Source: Myxococcus stipitatus (GTDB lineage Bacteria; Myxococcota; Myxococcia; Myxococcales; Myxococcaceae). From it: a stretch of 64,000 nt of DNA. Position numbers and translations under genes: made by a program. The stretch spans positions 7,564,001 to 7,628,000 of the forward strand of contig NZ_CP102770.1 of NCBI RefSeq assembly GCF_038561935.1, read 5' to 3'. The notes below the pieces were generated by a model. The model saw nothing but the letters and a program-made list of their open reading frames with translations, ran no database searches and was not told where the DNA came from. This document shows positions 59,513-64,000 of the stretch, piece by piece (the stretch's first letter is position 1; each line of letters opens with the position of its first letter).

Positions 59513-60239
59513 GGGCGACGAAGGTGTCGTAGGGCTTGCCGTCCAGGATGCGCTGCTCCAGGCGCGCCTGCAGCCCCACCTCGCCGAAGAGGCGCAGCCA
59601 GGTGGCGCGCGAGAAGAGCCCGTGGCGGTGCACGTCGTGGACGGAGCGGACGGTGCCGTCGCGCTCCTTCAGCAACATCCCGAAGTGGACCTCGAACGTC
59701 GTGCTCCCGGGCTTGGGCGGCAAGGACCACATGAGATAGCGCAGGGAGCGCGAGCCCCGCCCGGGGACCTCCGGCTCGTCGCCTCCTTCCGACGTCGCGC
59801 CCGGCTCGAAGCGCTCCGTCGTCTCGTCCGGCGCCACCAGCGCGACACCGCCCGGGCGCAGATGGACGGCCACCGTCTCCAGGGCCGCGCGCAGGTCCGC
59901 CTCCGTCGTCATGTAGGTGATGGCGTCATGGACGAACACGGCGTCGAACTCGCGGCCCAGGCGCACCGTCCGCATGTCGCCGGACAGGTGCTCACACTCG
60001 GGATTGAGCTGGCGGCTGTGCTTCAGCATCCCCTCCGCGGGGTCCACCAGCGTGAGCTGGAAGTCGCGCTTGAGGTGGCTGGCGTTGTTGCCACCACCGC
60101 TGCCCAGCTCCAGCATCGTCTTCAGGGGCCCCGTCGCGGCGGCGCGCAGCAGGCGGCGATACTCGCTCGCCTCCTCCTCGTACTCGCTCGGATGGGACAC
60201 CAGGGGCCACCAGTCCGCGAGCTCGTCGTAGAGATTCAT
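59490..60239 (-). CDS. Class I SAM-dependent methyltransferase
   Basis: A 249-aa methyltransferase. Motif I is MLELGSGGGNNASHL, followed by LTLVDPAEGML, then FDAVFVHDAITYM (motif II region) and HLRPGGVALV (motif III). The N-terminus is family-like (MNLYDELADWWPLVSHP). The substrate is unknown. The start at 60239 was chosen by that N-terminus; the upstream frame is a shadow. It overlaps the SnoaL-like gene end by 23 bases. The GFA gene begins upstream on the same strand with a 28-base gap, so the two may form an operon. Confidence 0.88.
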   Translation of the reverse strand: MNLYDELADWWPLVSHPSEYEEEASEYRRLLRAAATGPLKTMLELGSGGGNNASHLKRDFQLTLVDPAEGMLKHSRQLNPECEHLSGDMRTVRLGREFDAVFVHDAITYMTTEADLRAALETVAVHLRPGGVALVAPDETTERFEPGATSEGGDEPEVPGRGSRSLRYLMWSLPPKPGSTTFEVHFGMLLKERDGTVRSVHDVHRHGLFSRATWLRLFGEVGLQARLEQRILDGKPYDTFVALNPSRSR

Positions 60240-60267
60240 GCGTGTGGGCTCCAGAAGCCGGGTACCT

Positions 60268-60666
60268 TCAGCGGTGAGGGACTTCGGTGGGCATCGCCTT
60301 CGAGTCATCCCGGCCGTTGACGTAGGTGACGGGTGCTCGCACCAGCTCCTGCTCGTCCACGTCATCCAGGCAGTTGAGCCGGACGGTGTAGAACTTCCCC
60401 AGCTCCCCGCCCTCGCCCCAGCCGAACGAGTGCACCCCGCAGTGTTTGCAGAACAGGTGGTGAATCTGCTTCGTGTGGAACTGGTAGTCGGTGAGCGCGG
60501 ACTCACCCGCCTGGAGGCGGAAGTCCTCGGGACCGATGATGGAGACCCAGGTCCTGTCCTTCGTGCAGATGGAGCAGTTGCACTTGTAGGTCTCCTGGTT
60601 CAGGTCGATGTCGGCTTCGTACCGAACCGCCCCGCAGTGACAGCTTCCCTGGTACGTCTTCTTCAC
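60268..60666 (-). CDS. GFA-family (glutathione-dependent formaldehyde-activating-like) zinc protein
   Basis: A 132-aa protein with the GFA cysteine pattern: GSCHCGAVRY, KCNCSICTK and FCKHCGVHSFGWG, which bind zinc. GFA proteins are often called CENP-V/GFA and some bind glutathione adducts, but most have no proven function. The start is GTG 60666, with GGAG eight bases upstream; the frame before it is unlikely. It may be co-expressed with the downstream methyltransferase. Confidence 0.85.
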   Translation of the reverse strand: MKKTYQGSCHCGAVRYEADIDLNQETYKCNCSICTKDRTWVSIIGPEDFRLQAGESALTDYQFHTKQIHHLFCKHCGVHSFGWGEGGELGKFYTVRLNCLDDVDEQELVRAPVTYVNGRDDSKAMPTEVPHR

Positions 60667-60909
60667 GAGTGCCGCTCCCCATGGCACGAGCCATCCGTCA
60701 CTCCCGGCCAAGAGTCTCGCCGGCTCGCCCCAACCTCCGGATTGTCCGCGAGACCAGCAGAGCATGAGAGCGCTCCGATTCAACGCCTGATTTCACCCGC
60801 TGGTGGGATGCCCTCCAGGCGTGCGTGTCCGTTGTCCGGTCCGCGGTGGATGCGTCGTGTGTCGTAGGATGTGCCTTCGAGGCAACACCTCTCACCGCGC
60901 GCGCACTTC

Positions 60910-61536
60910 ATGGACCTGACCCTCTGGGCCACCTTCACGTTGACGATGGCCCTCTTCGCCGTCACCCCGGGCCCCGCGGTCCTCCTGGTGGTCTCCCAAG
61001 CGATGTCTCGCGGCTTCCGCGCGGGAATGGGCGCCACGCTGGGCATCCAGGCCGGCAACGCCGTGTACTTCCTCATCTCCGTGGCCGGACTGGGCGCCGC
61101 GCTGGCCACCTCCCACCTGGCGTTCCACGTCATCCGCTACGCGGGCGCGGCCTATCTGGTCTACCTGGGGGTGAGGACGTTGTTGGACGCGAAGCGGAGT
61201 CTCAGCCTCGCCGAGCGCCCCCCACCCGCCCTCTGGAACAGCGCCTTCGTCCAGGGGTTCGCCAAACAGCTCGCCAACCCCAAGTCCATCCTGTTCTTCG
61301 GCTCGCTCCTGCCTCAGTTCATCCAGCCCGGCCCGCACGCGGCGCTGCAGCTCACCGTCTACGGCGTCTCCTGCATCGTGGTGGAGGTGCCCGTGCTCGC
61401 GGTCTACGCGTGGCTGGGCGTCGCGGGAGGACGCCTCTCCAGCTCCCCGCGAGCCCAGGTCTGGCGCGAGCGCCTCTCCGGCGCCGCGCTCATCGCCATC
61501 GGCATGGTGCTGGCCACCATGCGACGCCCCGCCTGA
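60910..61536 (+). CDS. LysE-family amino-acid exporter
   Basis: A 208-aa inner-membrane exporter (LysE/RhtB family). Six hydrophobic segments are visible; the signature TPGPAVLLVVSQAMSRGFRA then GMGATLGIQAG is near the N-terminus and FVQGFAKQLANPKSILFFGS is the conserved loop. It exports amino acids or related compounds; the substrate is unknown. ATG 60910 was chosen as the family start; there is no strong RBS. It converges on the DUF418 gene six bases away. Confidence 0.9.
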   Translation: MDLTLWATFTLTMALFAVTPGPAVLLVVSQAMSRGFRAGMGATLGIQAGNAVYFLISVAGLGAALATSHLAFHVIRYAGAAYLVYLGVRTLLDAKRSLSLAERPPPALWNSAFVQGFAKQLANPKSILFFGSLLPQFIQPGPHAALQLTVYGVSCIVVEVPVLAVYAWLGVAGGRLSSSPRAQVWRERLSGAALIAIGMVLATMRRPA

Positions 61537-61542
61537 GACACC

Positions 61543-62862
61543 TCACGCTGGCGCCGCGCCGGACTCCTCCTGCTTCGGCGCGAGCCGCATGGGCTGCGCC
61601 CGTCCGTACGTGAGCGAGCGCCAGAGCCATTCGGCGGGGCCGAAGCGGAAGCGCGACAGCCACCAGCGGCTGAAGACCATCTGCCCCGCGAAGAGGACGA
61701 TGCACAACACGGTGACGCGGGAGATGGGCAGCTTCGCGATGAAGCCCAGGCCCCAACCGTTGTAGATGAACACGCTCAGCACCGACTGCATCAGGTAGTT
61801 GGTGAGCGCCATGCGGCCCACCGGCATCAGCTGGTCGCAGACCCACCGCCACCACGCGCGCGGGGTCAGCAACGCGAAGAGCCCCACGTAGGCCGCCGCG
61901 AGCGCCAGGATGCCCAGCTCCGCGATGCCACCCAGCATCCACATCCACTGGCTGGAGCTCGCGTCCAGCAGCTCCATCCGCCGGAGCCGCCAGATGACCA
62001 TCATGAAGCTGCCGCCAATCACGCCCAGGAACAGGCCCCAGAACACCAGGCGCTGGTGCACGCCGCGGTTTCGCTCCAGGTCCTGGAGCAACAGGTAGCG
62101 CCCCGCGAGCAAGCCCAGCAGGAACCGGCCCAGGACCGAGCACATCCAGGTGACGCGGTTGATGCTGAAATACGAGTCGATGTTGAAGCGCGCCGTGCCC
62201 ACCAGGGAGGTCCAGAACGAGTCGCTCGAGAGCGCCTCCAGCAACTGCGTGCGCCCCTCCGCCATCAGGGCCTGCCTCGCCTTGGCCGCCGCGGCCGCCG
62301 CTTCCGCGCCATGCAGCCAGACGGGGACGACCTTCATCAGCCAGGGAATCAGCAACGGCACGACCCCCAACAGGATGGCCGCCCAGATGACCACCGTCCT
62401 GTTCGAGCTGTTGCGGAACAACAACAGCGCGAAGCCCAGCATCGCGTAGGTCTCCAGCACGTCGCCGCACCAGATGGCGTAGTGGTGGAACGCGCCAATC
62501 CCCAACAACACCAGCAGGCGCCGCGAGTAGAGCCGGAGGATGGACGCGCCCCGCGCCTCCGCTCGGGCGAACTGGATGCTGAAGCCCAGCCCGAAGAGGA
62601 AGGTGAAGAGCGTCATGAACTTCTGGTTGATGGTGAAGTCGTAGGCCGTCTTGAGGACGGTCTCCAGGAGCGGCGCATCCAGGGCGATGGCCTGGTCTCT
62701 CGGCATCAGGGTCCGGCCGCTGAACCACATGATGCTGTTGGAGACGAAGACACCCCACAGCGCGAAGCCGCGCAGCGCATCGAGCAGGGTGACTCGCTCC
62801 GAGACATCCACCGGGCGGGCATCGAGAAGAGGTGTCGGCGTGGGCGAAACAGGCTCGGACAT
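61543..62862 (-). CDS. DUF418-family membrane protein
   Basis: A 439-aa inner-membrane protein with about ten hydrophobic segments. The N-terminal LDALRGFALWGVFVSNS is typical of DUF418/acyltransferase-3-like proteins, and the C-terminus has FGPAEWLWRSLTYG, the DUF418 hallmark. Members are called YeiB-like and their function is not known, though transport or acyl transfer at the membrane has been proposed. The start at 62862 follows a plausible N-terminus rich in Pro/Thr. It lies next to LysE by convergent ends only. Confidence 0.87.
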   Translation of the reverse strand: MSEPVSPTPTPLLDARPVDVSERVTLLDALRGFALWGVFVSNSIMWFSGRTLMPRDQAIALDAPLLETVLKTAYDFTINQKFMTLFTFLFGLGFSIQFARAEARGASILRLYSRRLLVLLGIGAFHHYAIWCGDVLETYAMLGFALLLFRNSSNRTVVIWAAILLGVVPLLIPWLMKVVPVWLHGAEAAAAAAKARQALMAEGRTQLLEALSSDSFWTSLVGTARFNIDSYFSINRVTWMCSVLGRFLLGLLAGRYLLLQDLERNRGVHQRLVFWGLFLGVIGGSFMMVIWRLRRMELLDASSSQWMWMLGGIAELGILALAAAYVGLFALLTPRAWWRWVCDQLMPVGRMALTNYLMQSVLSVFIYNGWGLGFIAKLPISRVTVLCIVLFAGQMVFSRWWLSRFRFGPAEWLWRSLTYGRAQPMRLAPKQEESGAAPA

Positions 62863-62914
62863 GTATCAAGCAGACGCCGGGCCCGCTCCCTCGTCAACCA
62901 GGCACCCCCACCGG

Positions 62915-63103
62915 TCAACCTTCCGCGCGCCCGGGCGTCTTGTCCGGATCCGGGAATGGATGGGCGCGGTGAGGCGCGTCCTCATCATCCCCCTCCGCCA
63001 CGCCGGGAGTGTGGCCCGGAACCTCGTCCTTATATCCCGGCTCACGCGCCGCCCAGTCCTCCTGGGGCTCGCTCGTGCGGGGGCGTTCGTCAATGTCTGG
63101 CAT
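62915..63103 (-). CDS. Small acidic hypothetical protein
   Basis: A 62-aa, very polar protein rich in Asp, Glu, Pro and Gly, with no hydrophobic segment, so likely disordered and cytoplasmic. The strong ribosome site AAGGAGG lies just before ATG 63103, which is the main support for translation. It is divergent from the 127-aa gene with a 70-base gap. I know no family. Confidence 0.55.
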   Translation of the reverse strand: MPDIDERPRTSEPQEDWAAREPGYKDEVPGHTPGVAEGDDEDAPHRAHPFPDPDKTPGRAEG

Positions 63104-63173
63104 CGCGGCCTCCTTTCCTTCTGGAAAGATAGGTGGGCTTCCGGGCGATGCTGCGAACCCATCGGGAGGAAGC

Positions 63174-63557
63174 ATGGCCAGGTCCCTTGGCAGCACCCTT
63201 CGCCGGCTTCGCGACACGGCCGTGCGGCTCACGCAGAACACGGTGGGCGTCGCGATGACCGCCTACGTCGTCCTGCGCCCCGACCGGGCGGGGAGCGAGC
63301 GGGCCCGGCGCAACGCGGAGCAGCTCATCGCCGCGTGCAGGGCCTTCCAGGCCCGGCATGGCCGCTTCCCCGAGGCACTCCAGGAGCTGGTTCCCGACTT
63401 CCTGCCCGAGCTGCCTCGGGCGAAGTACGAGGGGCCGGAGTTCGGCTTCACCTATGACGCGAGCCCTGACCGGCACGTGCTCGGCTGGACGGAGCTGATT
63501 CCCTTCGGGCGCCCCTTCTATGTCCTCGAGGAGGACCGCTGGGGCTATCTCGACTGA
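63174..63557 (+). CDS. Hypothetical protein, pilin-like or membrane-anchored
   Basis: A 127-aa protein with a basic N-terminus, a short hydrophobic segment (GVAMTAYVVL, about 29-38), then NAEQLIAACRAFQARHGRFP and ALQELVPDFLPELP. This last pattern resembles the helical stem and loop seen in type II secretion/pilin-like proteins and many myxobacterial proteins of unknown role. The N-terminal segment lacks a clear prepilin cleavage site, so a membrane anchor is as likely. GGGAGGA lies five bases before ATG 63174. Confidence 0.6.
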   Translation: MARSLGSTLRRLRDTAVRLTQNTVGVAMTAYVVLRPDRAGSERARRNAEQLIAACRAFQARHGRFPEALQELVPDFLPELPRAKYEGPEFGFTYDASPDRHVLGWTELIPFGRPFYVLEEDRWGYLD

Positions 63558-63616
63558 GAACACTGCGTCCGGGGGGGCGTGCACTTGCAACTCAGTCTTC
63601 GGCTAACGTGCCCCGG

Positions 63617-64000
63617 ATGCACCTCACGCGCCTTCTTCCGGCAGTGCTGCTGACGTGCCTCCTCTCCATGGGATGTGAGCGCGGCTCCTCCGCCGCCCCG
63701 CCCAAGCCACAGCCTCCTCCCGAGAACTTCATCCAGGCGGGCCTCAGGGCCCCCGTCAGCGTCCCCGGGGTCGCCGACCCTGGAGAGGTCGACCTCGTCG
63801 CGCTGCGCGACGCCATGGCGCAACCCCAGACGCTGTCCGAACAGGACCTCGCGCGGCTGCTCCGAGGAGGCTCGCCCCAAGGCGAAGACCGGCTCTCCTT
63901 CGGGGAATCGCGGCGCGATGCCCCCAGGAACGGAGGAGAGCTCCACGAGAATGCCCCGCCGCCCGTCGAGGTGGCCGCTCCGGCGCCCCCGCCCGCCCCT
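63617..64000 (+). CDS. Predicted lipoprotein, truncated by the window end
   Basis: Open from ATG 63617 to the last base, at least 128 aa with no stop. A signal peptide with lipobox (LLSMGC, Cys20) is followed by a Pro/Ala-rich linker and an acidic, Ala-rich part ending in another Pro/Ala-rich stretch. No domain can be named from this fragment. The next gene downstream is beyond the window. The start lacks a strong RBS. Confidence 0.6.
   Translation, partial: MHLTRLLPAVLLTCLLSMGCERGSSAAPPKPQPPPENFIQAGLRAPVSVPGVADPGEVDLVALRDAMAQPQTLSEQDLARLLRGGSPQGEDRLSFGESRRDAPRNGGELHENAPPPVEVAAPAPPPAP

Overview
The window is a high-GC (about 70%), densely coded chromosomal segment. I infer a myxobacterium, probably Myxococcaceae. 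The support is the GC3-rich codon use, the many secreted hydrolases (M36 and M28 peptidases, GH18 chitinase, nuclease), many lipoproteins, a lipid-synthase-like megaenzyme and non-ATG starts. No rRNA, tRNA, CRISPR array, transposase or integrase was recognised.

Layout. (1) 0.2-6.7 kb, plus strand: fungalysin peptidase, an unusual RluA-type pseudouridine synthase, a leucine-rich-repeat protein and a lipoprotein. (2) 6.7-29.6 kb, minus strand: one tight run of 16 genes encoding an extracellular contractile injection system (eCIS, Afp/PVC-like). Reading from its promoter side the order is tube-terminator-like protein (DUF4255), conserved unknown, sheath, two tube proteins, DUF5908 peptide, LysM protein, VgrG-like spike, PAAR tip, gp25-like wedge, two large baseplate proteins, a 904-aa unknown, tape-measure-family protein, AAA ATPase, and a 1387-aa DUF4157 protein that is the best cargo candidate. 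No capsid, terminase, integrase or T6SS membrane-complex gene is present, so it is neither a prophage nor a canonical T6SS. (3) 29.6-35.1 kb: a divergent secreted ricin-type lectin, the remnant of an acyl-carrier-protein gene, a small zinc-knuckle protein, a Cys-rich lipoprotein, a Tat-exported alpha/beta hydrolase and an outer-membrane barrel protein. (4) 35.2-45.6 kb, minus strand: a lipid/polyketide locus with a tandem-ACP plus SDR protein, a 2199-aa multidomain synthase (hotdog, AT, KS, inactive KS-like, KR, DH), a membrane fatty-acid desaturase and an Old Yellow Enzyme-type reductase. (5) 46-64 kb: YciI-like protein, chitinase, SWIM/SNF2 helicase, a UvrA paralogue lacking the UvrB-binding region, a DNA/RNA nuclease and an M28 peptidase that both lack a classical signal peptide, a LysR/SnoaL-like divergent pair with a clear operator-like dyad, then small-molecule and membrane genes, ending in a lipoprotein cut by the window edge.

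How the genes may work together. The eCIS genes should build a phage-tail-like particle: inner tube, sheath, baseplate, spike, with an ATPase for assembly and a DUF4157 protein as payload. The synthase locus looks able to build an acyl chain on the tandem ACPs and desaturate it; its product is unknown. Promoters, operators and terminators listed are read by eye from dyads and spacing and are inferences.
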